Both the position numbers and the translations under genes were made by a program. The notes beneath the pieces were generated by a model. The model saw nothing but the letters and a program-made list of their open reading frames with translations. It was not told the origin of the DNA and ran no database searches. A DNA stretch of 64,000 nt from Strongyloides papillosus. Its lineage: Eukaryota; Nematoda; Chromadorea; Rhabditida; Strongyloididae. Every line of letters begins with the position of its first letter. Position 1 is the first letter of the stretch. Positions 11,654-20,206 of this stretch are shown one piece after another. Location: assembly GCA_005656395.1 (NCBI GenBank), contig SRSI01000013.1, positions 62,001 to 126,000 of the forward strand. The letters run 5' to 3'.

Positions 11654-11748
11654 GGTAGCACGTCAATCTTACAATGCGTTTTTTGCCAAAAATCACACAG
11701 TGATTTTTTACCATACTTCGTGTCAGGATTATGTTTTATTAAAATAAA
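11654..11748 (+). mobile_element. one end of the transposon that split tRNA-Pro
   Basis: It starts GGTAGCACGTCAATCTT, an inverted match to the end at 16014 (GGGTACACGTCAATCTT). Just inside is GCGTTTTTTGCCAAAAATCA, again matched in inverse at about 16065-16095. The 9-bp duplication TGGTATGAT flanks both ends, which suggests a Mutator-like (MULE) element; the superfamily call is inference. It is interrupted at 11749 by USP-element copy 1. Confidence 0.6.
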
Positions 11749-12224
11749 GGCGGCACGTCGTTTCACCACTGGTTTGTATGGAAATTATGAACAAGCTCTG
11801 ACGTCTATTTTGCATTTTTCGACACCTGTTTTAACATTATTATATGCAAAAATATGTGATAAAATTACTTCGTATTGTATACAATAGTGTATAAAAATGC
11901 AAAATAGAAGTATAAGAGGTTAATGCAATTAATAAATTGTTTTATATAGTACTACTGATATTATTAAATATATTTTAATAATCAAAGGATGATTAATTAA
12001 TATTTTAATAAAGTTACATAAATTACTACGCTGAAAATTATTTATATACTTTGATTTAAATTTATAGCAATGGCAATAATAAATTAGTAATTTTTAACAA
12101 TAAATATATTAATAAATTAAAAGAATATTTTTATATACAAATGTGGAAATTATTATAAAATATTTTTTATTAAAATAGTAAACATTAAATTAAAAAAATA
12201 AACAATTAAAATATATATTACACT

Positions 12225-12575
12225 TTATGACCTAATTGCATTGTGTTTGGATTGTACTTTTCTTTTTCTTAAATTACTGATCGTTGTTGATAGTGATTTG
12301 GCTTTTTCATTTAAACATGGCAGGAATAGTGTTAATGTTTCCAATAACACCCAGAAAAAGAAGAGTGCAATAGAAAAAATTATTTTGAATGAAAATCCAA
12401 TAGCTTCCAAAACTTTATCCAATTCAAATGTCTTCAAATAAAAATAGTCAACAGCTAATGATATTGTAATTCCAAATACAAACAGAAATTCAGCTCCAAT
12501 ACAAATGCAAAATTTGTATTTCCGTAATGTATGACCAAACCATTTAGTAGACAATTTTGTAAATATAAAACTCAT
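12225..12575 (-). CDS. two-TM small protein carried by USP-element copy 1
   Basis: 116 aa with two hydrophobic segments, FCICIGAEFLFVFGITISLA (about 22-41) and FKIIFSIALFFFWVLLETLT (about 64-83), and a Lys/Arg-rich tail. I recognise no family. The identical frame is present in copy 2 (19271-19621), and a diverged, broken version with the same membrane segments in copy 3 (62358-62697). Conservation of the hydrophobic pattern while the DNA diverged suggests it was translated. Its ATG lies 5 bp from the divergent ATG of the USP-like frame, too close for separate conventional promoters. Confidence 0.5.
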   Translation of the reverse strand: MSFIFTKLSTKWFGHTLRKYKFCICIGAEFLFVFGITISLAVDYFYLKTFELDKVLEAIGFSFKIIFSIALFFFWVLLETLTLFLPCLNEKAKSLSTTISNLRKRKVQSKHNAIRS

Positions 12576-12580
12576 TCGAA

Positions 12581-13277
12581 ATGTTGACTAAAAATTCTTA
12601 TTTACGACTAGAAAACAATAATTTCTACAATATTGAGGAACATAAAAAATTTATATACAGTAAACAGCATGAATCTGCTGCAGAATTTCTTTCATCCATA
12701 TTCAATCAACTTCAAAGCCGTACTCTAGACTTAATGGAATGTCTTATTTATAAAAAAGAAAACATTTTAATCTGCGCACCTTGTAAAACTAGCTGGATAA
12801 TAAGTGAAATCGAAGCAACTATATTGAACATAAATATCAATGATACTAATAACAAAATGAATATGAACAATGCGATAAAAAAATGTTGGAAAATGAAATA
12901 GTTGCTCGTAAATGCCTACTATGCAACAAGATTTCAAAAAACATGACTAAGAAAAGAGTTAAAAGGAAATATCCAAAATATCTATTTGTGGAACTAACAA
13001 AAAATATCATGGATGAAGATTCTGAAAGTATGAGCATTGACTTCATATCTTCAAAAGATTCTGTATATATAAATGAATTCTTCACACCAAATACGCCGTA
13101 TAAACTGAAAGGATTTATTGCATACGAGAGATTTGGACGTAGAACAGGGCATTATGTAACTTATGTACTTTATGAAGATAAATGGCATTGCCTTAAGATA
13201 GTCAAAAGCCTAAAGAAATAGATGAAAACGAATTGCCTACAGAAAGATCCACTGTTTTACTTTATGAAATGAAATAA
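12581..13277 (+). pseudogene. ubiquitin-specific-protease-like (USP/UCH) fragment, copy 1
   Basis: The frame carries the USP layout in order: HESAAEFLSSIFNQL (the QxDAxEFL helix after the Cys box), a finger CxxC (CAPC), a second CxxC (CLLC), PKYLFVEL, then YKLKGFIAYERFGRRTGHYV (His box). It breaks twice: a run of seven A at 12877-12883, where copy 3 has eight, and a missing T near 13194. Past the second break the copy-3 equivalent reads WYCFNDSQ...STVLLYEM, the expected USP end. The catalytic-Cys box (GxxNxGNTC type) is absent: the first ATG is already past it. So this is a 3' USP fragment, captured or dependent on an upstream exon outside the element. The family call is by motif only. Confidence 0.65.
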
Positions 13278-13826
13278 TAATAATTAATTATTTATTTTTT
13301 ATGACAGATTAATAAAAGTTTTTCTTCTATTTTGTTTTTTATGATAAATACCATTTTCTTATTCAAAAATATATCTACAATTTCTTCTAAATTCAACAAT
13401 TTCTTTTGTGTTCATAAAATTCATTATAATTGTTAATATAGAGCTTTGATTGTGATGTTATTCTTAATTTTGTAATAGATGTTTTATAGTATCATTATAT
13501 TTATGAAAATATAATTTCCTTAATTTTTTTATTGTTTGTTATATTAAATTAAAGTTAATATCTTCATAATACATTAATATATAATATTTTTATCATAAAA
13601 ATTGACATCTTTAAAGGTTTGCATCATTTTAAAATTTCGTGTTATTACATAATTCATATATAATAAAAGGCTAAATATGTTAATAAGATAAGAAAATGTG
13701 CTATAACTATGATATTAACACGGTTAAGGTACATTACAATACAAAATACTCATTGTTAATATATATTTTTCCAATGTCAAAAAATGCAAAATAGCCAGTG
13801 GTGAATCGACGGGCGGCCTAATTTGC

Positions 13827-14428
13827 TTTTTCTCTAGGTCTCACAACGATTTCTAAATTTTGTTGGAGGTTAAAATCCGAAATAGTGTAAGCATTTTTTT
13901 TATATTCTTTTGGATTTAGTTTATGATAGCACTGCATTTATCACACTCCCCATCCCTTTGAAATAAAAAATAAACGTTAGTAAAAGGAATTTAATTATTT
14001 ATCAGGAAAAATTTATATTTTAACATATTTTTTTTAAAAAAAAGTGCCTATTACTTCAAAAGAAGGCCATTAAAATAAATTATAAATCCAAATACCATTT
14101 AAATAATTAACTATTAATAATAAATATTACTCTAAATTGTAAAATACACCAGCATATGGAACACTTATCCAACAAAAACAGGGAAATCGTTGTAGGAGTA
14201 CAAGGCCGGAAAAAAGCAAATTAGCCGTTACGTATATAGGGAATTTTTCATATAAATTCTTGATGAATATACGTGCATCCGGTATTATCATTAAAAAAAG
14301 TTTTAAGACATTTTGTTGGAGAAAAGCACCTCTTTTGTATATATTTTTTAAATCATCGTCTCAAGATGACAAACTAGTATATGCATAAAAATCGATAAAA
14401 TCATCACCTTGAGGTTATGCTTTCCCTC
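13827..14428. other. non-coding, part of the inverted segment
   Basis: No gene seen. It contains GAAAAAAGCAAATTAGCCG near 14212, a relative of the terminal motif shared by the elements ending at 20190 and 21986. Confidence 0.4.
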
Positions 14429-14500
14429 TGAGTGTTGACTCAATGGTAGTAGCGTCGGTCTTGTAAACCGAAGGTGCTGGTTCAATCCCAGCATGCGGTA
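14429..14500 (+). tRNA. tRNA-Thr(UGU)-like sequence, probably pseudogene
   Basis: The anticodon arm TCGGT-CTTGTAA-ACCGA (anticodon TGT), a T-arm GCTGG-TTCAATC-CCAGC and a recognisable A-box (GACTCAATGGTAGTAGC) are present. The 3' acceptor strand ATGCGGT has no partner: the 5' side reads TGAGTGT. The 5' end has been lost or replaced, so it is unlikely to give a working tRNA. Confidence 0.55.
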
Positions 14501-15956
14501 GTTCGCATTTTGTTAAAACAAAAAGAAGTACTATCTAAACATTTGCTAATAATTTTCTATTTTCTAAAAAGCTTAAAGAAGTCATCATGAATTTTCATTA
14601 AATAATTTCTTTAAAAAGTTGAGCTAGGCTTAAATAGATTTAATTAAATTATAAAAACAGTATAAATAAATTGAAGATAATATAATTGTAACAAATTTGT
14701 TTGTAAAATATTTATAATATTTAAAAAAATCTTAATATATTAAAAAATGCTACTATATTCACTTTATATGAACAATTGATTATATCCTTTATGATTGTGC
14801 AATATTATTTTATCAAACGATTAATTAAAATTTTTGCCTTTTACAAAGAAATATTTTTAAATTATTATTACTCTAGAACAAAACTTTTTAGTATTCTGTT
14901 TAAGTATTATAAATTAATAACGATCAACAAAAAAACGTAAATTAAATCTATAGGTATTTACATAGATATCTTTATTTATAAAATTGAGCAGTAAAGCGTT
15001 AATCATGAACAAAATTTATAGTGAATCCATTTTATTTATTCACCAATGGGTTTATTTCTATAAACATCCTTTATTTTAAATTTAAATATCTAAAATTGAA
15101 TCATTAATGTCGATTAAAATAAAATAAAAGAAATCTTATTTTTGCGTACTTTGTAGAAATTCTTCGTCTTTTAAAAACTGTGATGAAAATAAAAATAATA
15201 ATGTACTTGCTAGTAAAATTCCTAAGTTTCCATTTAAAAATTATTAAAAAAAACTTGTTCAAAAAATACTTAAGCAAAATATTTATATAATTTTAATAAC
15301 AATTTAGAGCATGATTATCTCAACAAGGAACTTTTTTTAGAGAAGCATTTTGAATTGACTAAATTTACTATTTTGACATAATATTTACTGTTTCAAACTC
15401 TAGAATAGACAGTTTTATTTGTGATACTAAATACAAATTTTTTAATTATTGCTAAGAAGTTATTAACTGAGAATAATGTTATTTTATCAATTACTAAAAA
15501 ATGAATGTGTTTATGTAATTAGTCATTTCTCCAAAAACCGTCTGTCTTTTGAAATGGTGGAATAAATTTGTTAATAAGTATACACATATTTTTTTTGAAA
15601 TTTTATTTTTAACTGAGGTAATGTTTAAATTATAATTTTTTAATCAAATATTGATTCATAAAACAATAGTTGATTTTATTAGTAAATTTATATTTTTTTT
15701 ATATGATTATATAGTAGTTGATTTAATCTTTTAAGTTAAATTAAAAAATCTGCAATAAATGCGGAACATGAATGCTTTAATTTTTATGGTATTATAAGTT
15801 TTTGTATGTTTGTAAAGTTATTGAAAAATAATAAAATGTTAGCTAAAAAGCCCGTTGGTAAAAATAGATGAGAAAAAGTCATAATCAATGCTTTTTACAA
15901 TTTGTACATAAAATATATCAAAATTTTACATAAACTAAAAGTAAAGGCAAAAGAGT
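14501..15956. other. AT-rich, no gene seen
   Basis: Stop-rich in all frames. No terminal repeats or RNA genes found. Confidence 0.45.
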
Positions 15957-16013
15957 GGGCTCAACCGGTGATCGAAACCGGGGCCTCTCGCATCCAAAGC
16001 GAGAATCATACCA
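15957..16013 (-). tRNA. tRNA-Pro(UGG), 3' two-thirds only (split gene)
   Basis: On the minus strand it begins TGGTATGAT (the duplicated target), then the anticodon arm CTCGC-TTTGGAT-GCGAG (TGG), T-arm CCGGT-TTCGATC-ACCGG and 3' acceptor TTGAGCC plus C. The acceptor pairs perfectly with GGCTCAA at 11630. It is the missing part of the tRNA at 11630-11653 but lies in the opposite orientation. At 16014 it abuts the other end of the same transposon. Confidence 0.88.
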
Positions 16014-16099
16014 GGGTACACGTCAATCTTTCAAAAATTTTTGTCAAAAAACGCAATCTAGACGATTGTGTGATTTTTGACAAAAAAATGCAATCTAGG

Positions 16100-16966
16100 A
16101 TTTTATATAATAGTAATATATACCATTTCCCGGTCAAATTCAACATTTTCCCAACCGAATTCAACATTTTCCTATTCAATTTCAACATTTTTCCATTCAA
16201 ATTCAACATTTTCCTATTCAAATTCAACATTTTCCCATTCAAAAACAACATTTTTTTATTCAATTTCGACACTTCATAATCATCTTCTTAAAGATTAATT
16301 TTAATTTTTTTAGTTATAAGGTATGTTTTTTAAAATATTATATATTAATATAAAATTATATAAAACTTTTAATAAATTTTTAATTTATAAAAAGCATACA
16401 ATTTTAAAAATTAATAAATTTGATTTCATTTATGGCAATAGGGAAGTTCAGCAGCACAATTTGTAATATTTTTTGTAATGTATCTAAAGTACCCACTACA
16501 ATCAGTTGATGTAATATTATTTATCTCAGACATTATTACATCTGATAAAACTCCATTATCATTATTTCTTAATCTTGATCTAACGCAGTTTTTAATCTTA
16601 GAAAATGCATTTTCAATAGGATTAAGCATGTATGAATATGGTGAAAAAAATTTAAAGTTAAAATTAAACATGCTTGTAATTCTTTCAATTTCATCGCGTT
16701 TACTTCTTCATTAAAGTAAAATTTACAAGAAAGAGTACTTAATTTTATAAAAATTACATTTTTTACCTTTAAAAAATTAAAAATAAAAGTAAATTGAAGC
16801 ATTGTTGAAATTGAATAATAAAATGTTGAAATTGAATAAGAAAATGTTGAATTTGAATAATAAAATGTTGAAATTGAATAGGAAAATGTTGAATTCGGTT
16901 GGGAAAATGTTGAATTTGACCGGGAAATGGTATATATACATAATATATACTACCATTATACAAAAT
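16100..16966. mobile_element. short element with 21-bp tandem repeats in inverted arms
   Basis: The outer inverted ends (TATATACCATTTCCCGGTC and its reverse) are followed by arms of about six tandem 21-bp units, with core AACATTTTCC(T/C)ATTCAA(A/T)TTC. The left arm is 16131-16270 and the right arm 16802-16920, in opposite orientation. A transposase remnant lies between. It resembles the IS630/Tc1-like element at 39318-40893, which also has subterminal iterons. Confidence 0.65.
16426..16671 (-). pseudogene. DDE (IS630/Tc1-type) transposase C-terminal remnant
   Basis: The 81-codon frame includes SYMLNPIENAFSKIKNCV, the conserved YSP-xLNPIE-xxFxxIK motif around the last acidic residue of DDE_3 transposases. 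The N-terminal part, with the first two catalytic residues, is missing. Confidence 0.65.
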
Positions 16967-18568
16967 ACCAAATTGCCCCAGCCTCAGTAACTAAAACTGA
17001 AACTGGGTTTTATAAACCAACGACATAGTAAAAGTACCTACCCCACACCTATTTCATTTCATTCACTTATAATTTTTATGTCACTTTAAATAAAATGAAA
17101 ATGATCTAATAATGATTAATATATACATTTTTTCAATAAAATATAAAGTGATAAATTGTATAACTTATAAAAATATACTTTATTTTGATCATATTTGGTA
17201 TAAAGAAAATTTTTAAAACACAAATTGTATTTAACAATAATAATTGTATTAGTGTTACATATTTTTATTTAATATGAGTATTCTATTTTCCAATGTACAA
17301 ACATATCCAGTACATATATTAACAAAGAAATCGTTTTTAGAATTTTATAACCTTAAAATTGGTGTTTCAGTCTCAAAAAGTATATATTTCACAAGATAAT
17401 AACTTTGTTATCATTATTACGATGTAGTAAAAAATCCGTACTTCAAATTGGTAAAATCTAAAGTAATTATACTTGATATTTATATTTTATTAATAACTAT
17501 CTTGCAAAATATTAAAAAACATCTTTTAGGTTTATGGCATTACTTTTGTTAACATTATTTATGATGCAGTAAAAATCCTATGTTTTCAGAATAGTAAAAA
17601 TTTAGATTAATTTTGTTGCAATGTTTAAATTGAATAATAATTATCTTAAAAAGTAAAAAAATGTTTTTCTATTTCAAATATTACCATATTTTTTAGTTTA
17701 AAATAATTTGGTTAACGTTTTTCATTGCACAGCGGAAATATATATTTCAAATTTAGAAAATATACAATATTTATGTTTAAAAATTAAGTTATATAAACAA
17801 TTTACTTATTAATTAATAGAAATTTATCTTATATCTTAATTATTAGTTTATACATAGATTACCAAAATAACATAAAATATCTTTTATATTCCAAATGTTA
17901 CTATATGAATTTAATTTACCAATAAAACAACAATAACATAAGTAATACATTAAATGATAAAAAAAATACTAAAAAATCATGTTATTTTTGTTTATAATGA
18001 AAGAAATTTACATTGATGTTTTATTTTGGCCGCCCATCGATTCACCACTGGCTATTTTGCATTTTTTGACATTGGAAAAATATATATTAACAATGAGTAT
18101 TTTGTATTGTAATGTACCTTAACCGTGTTAATATCATAGTTATGGCACATTTTCTTATCTTATTAACATATTTAGCCTTTTATTATATATGAATTATGTA
18201 ATAACACGAAATTTTAAAATGATGCAAACCTTTAAAGATGTCAATTTTTATGATAAAAATATTATATATTAATGTATTATGAAGATATTAACTTTAATTT
18301 AATATAACAAACAATAAAAAAATTAAGGAAATTATATTTTCATAAATATAATGATACTATAAAACATCTATTACAAAATTAAGAATAACATCACAATCAA
18401 AGCTCTATATTAACAATTATAATGAATTTTATGAACACAAAAGAAATTGTTGAATTTAGAAGAAATTGTAGATATATTTTTGAATAAGAAAATGGTATTT
18501 ATCATAAAAAACAAAATAGAAGAAAAACTTTTATTAATCTGTCATAAAAAATAAATAATTAATTATTA

Positions 18569-19265
18569 TTATTTCATTTCATAAAGTAAAACAGTGGATC
18601 TTTCTGTAGGCAATTCGTTTTCATCTATTTCTTTAGGCTTTTGACTATCTTAAGGCAATGCCATTTATCTTCATAAAGTACATAAGTTACATAATGCCCT
18701 GTTCTACGTCCAAATCTCTCGTATGCAATAAATCCTTTCAGTTTATACGGCGTATTTGGTGTGAAGAATTCATTTATATATACAGAATCTTTTGAAGATA
18801 TGAAGTCAATGCTCATACTTTCAGAATCTTCATCCATGATATTTTTTGTTAGTTCCACAAATAGATATTTTGGATATTTCCTTTTAACTCTTTTCTTAGT
18901 CATGTTTTTTGAAATCTTGTTGCATAGTAGGCATTTACGAGCAACTATTTCATTTTCCAACATTTTTTTATCGCATTGTTCATATTCATTTTGTTATTAG
19001 TATCATTGATATTTATGTTCAATATAGTTGCTTCGATTTCACTTATTATCCAGCTAGTTTTACAAGGTGCGCAGATTAAAATGTTTTCTTTTTTATAAAT
19101 AAGACATTCCATTAAGTCTAGAGTACGGCTTTGAAGTTGATTGAATATGGATGAAAGAAATTCTGCAGCAGATTCATGCTGTTTACTGTATATAAATTTT
19201 TTATGTTCCTCAATATTGTAGAAATTATTGTTTTCTAGTCGTAAATAAGAATTTTTAGTCAACAT
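18569..19265 (-). pseudogene. ubiquitin-specific-protease-like fragment, copy 2
   Basis: The reading frames, including both breaks (seven-A run and missing T), are the same as at 12581-13277. Shared defects show that the copies diverged after the breaks arose, or that they are kept alike by conversion. Confidence 0.65.
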
Positions 19266-19270
19266 TTCGA

Positions 19271-19621
19271 ATGAGTTTTATATTTACAAAATTGTCTACT
19301 AAATGGTTTGGTCATACATTACGGAAATACAAATTTTGCATTTGTATTGGAGCTGAATTTCTGTTTGTATTTGGAATTACAATATCATTAGCTGTTGACT
19401 ATTTTTATTTGAAGACATTTGAATTGGATAAAGTTTTGGAAGCTATTGGATTTTCATTCAAAATAATTTTTTCTATTGCACTCTTCTTTTTCTGGGTGTT
19501 ATTGGAAACATTAACACTATTCCTGCCATGTTTAAATGAAAAAGCCAAATCACTATCAACAACGATCAGTAATTTAAGAAAAAGAAAAGTACAATCCAAA
19601 CACAATGCAATTAGGTCATAA
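19271..19621 (+). CDS. two-TM small protein carried by USP-element copy 2
   Basis: 116 aa, identical in sequence to the product of 12225-12575. It diverges from the USP-like frame with 5 bp between the start codons (TCGAA or its reverse). Confidence 0.5.
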   Translation: MSFIFTKLSTKWFGHTLRKYKFCICIGAEFLFVFGITISLAVDYFYLKTFELDKVLEAIGFSFKIIFSIALFFFWVLLETLTLFLPCLNEKAKSLSTTISNLRKRKVQSKHNAIRS

Positions 19622-19937
19622 AGTGTAATATATATTTTAATTGTTTATTTTTTTAATTTAATGTTTACTATTTTAATAAAAAATATTTTATAATAATTTC
19701 CACATTTGTATATAAAAATATTCTTTTAATTTATTAATATATTTATTGTTAAAAATTACTAATTTATTATTGCCATTGCTATAAATTTAAATCAAAGTAT
19801 ATAAATAATTTTCAGCGTAGTAATTTATGTAACTTTATTAAAATATTAATTAATCATCCTTTGATTATTAAAATATATTTAATAATATCAGTAGTACTAT
19901 ATAAAACAATTTATTAATTGCATTAACCTCTTATACT

Positions 19938-20030
19938 TCTATTTTGCATTTTTATACACTGCACGATGTCTATTTTGCATTTTTATACATCGTACAATGT
20001 CTATTTTGCATTTTTATACACTATTGTATA
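19938..20030 (+). repeat. three tandem 31-bp units in copy 2
   Basis: Each unit starts TCTATTTTGCATTTTTATAC. Copy 1 has a single unit at the matching place. The core is the same motif as in the terminal repeats, so it may be a transposase-binding iteron; this last point is inference. Confidence 0.8.
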
Positions 20031-20206
20031 CAATACGAAGTAATTTTATCACATATTTTTGCATATTATAATGTTAAAACAGGTGTCGAAAAATGCAAAA
20101 TAGACGTCAGAGCTTGTTCATAATTTCCATACAAACCAGTGGTGAAACGACGTGCCGCCGCAAATTAGCTCTTGGTGAACTAACGTGTCCTCATAATACC
20201 GGAGGG

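Larger units (their letters stand above)
11749..13818 (+). mobile_element. USP-element, copy 1 (2.07 kb)
   Basis: Termini are GGCGGCACGTCGTTTCACCA on the left and, reversed, GGCCGCCCGTCGATTCACCA on the right. Both are followed inward by a TATTTTGCATTTTT motif, repeated again about 130 bp in. It carries a minus-strand two-TM gene and a plus-strand USP-like frame starting 5 bp apart, and no transposase. The flanks are AAAATAAA (11741-11748) and TAATTTGC (13819-13826). These do not match each other, but each matches one flank of copy 2. The 8-bp duplications point to a non-autonomous member of an 8-bp-TSD superfamily (hAT- or Merlin-like). Confidence 0.8.
16014..18020 (-). mobile_element. remainder of the transposon that split tRNA-Pro, inverted
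   Basis: It starts at 16014 with GGGTACACGTCAATCTT, the counterpart of the end at 11654. If the segment between the two USP-element copies is turned back, 16014-18020 becomes contiguous with 11654-11748 and forms an element of about 2.1 kb between the two tRNA halves. It holds the iteron element at 16100-16966. From 16967 to 18020 I see no coding sequence. Confidence 0.55.
18029..20159 (-). mobile_element. USP-element, copy 2 (2.13 kb, inverted relative to copy 1)
   Basis: It is an almost exact reverse complement of copy 1; all three main frames translate identically. It differs mainly by two extra 31-bp tandem units near 19938-20030. Flanks are TTTATTTT (18021-18028, reverse of AAAATAAA) and GCAAATTA (20160-20167, reverse of TAATTTGC). 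Each flank pairs with copy 1, not with the other side of copy 2. Confidence 0.8.

Noticed and set aside
12241..12441. Plus-strand ORF antisense to the two-TM gene as missing USP N-terminus
   Set aside because: It contains no Cys-box motif, and the minus-strand hydrophobic protein is the reading conserved in copy 3.
16131..16270. CRISPR-like array
   Set aside because: Units are contiguous without unique spacers, inverted on the other side, and the genome is eukaryotic.
16006..16298. ORFs with NIFPFKFNIF- or KMLNLN-type repeats
   Set aside because: They are translations of the 21-bp iterons in several frames; low complexity, not genes.
11749..20159. A single 8.4-kb element with 2-kb terminal inverted repeats (Polinton/Maverick or foldback type)
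   Set aside because: Each arm has its own complete terminal repeats at both ends, the flanking 8-mers pair between arms, and no Polinton genes lie inside. Two separate inverted copies explain it better.
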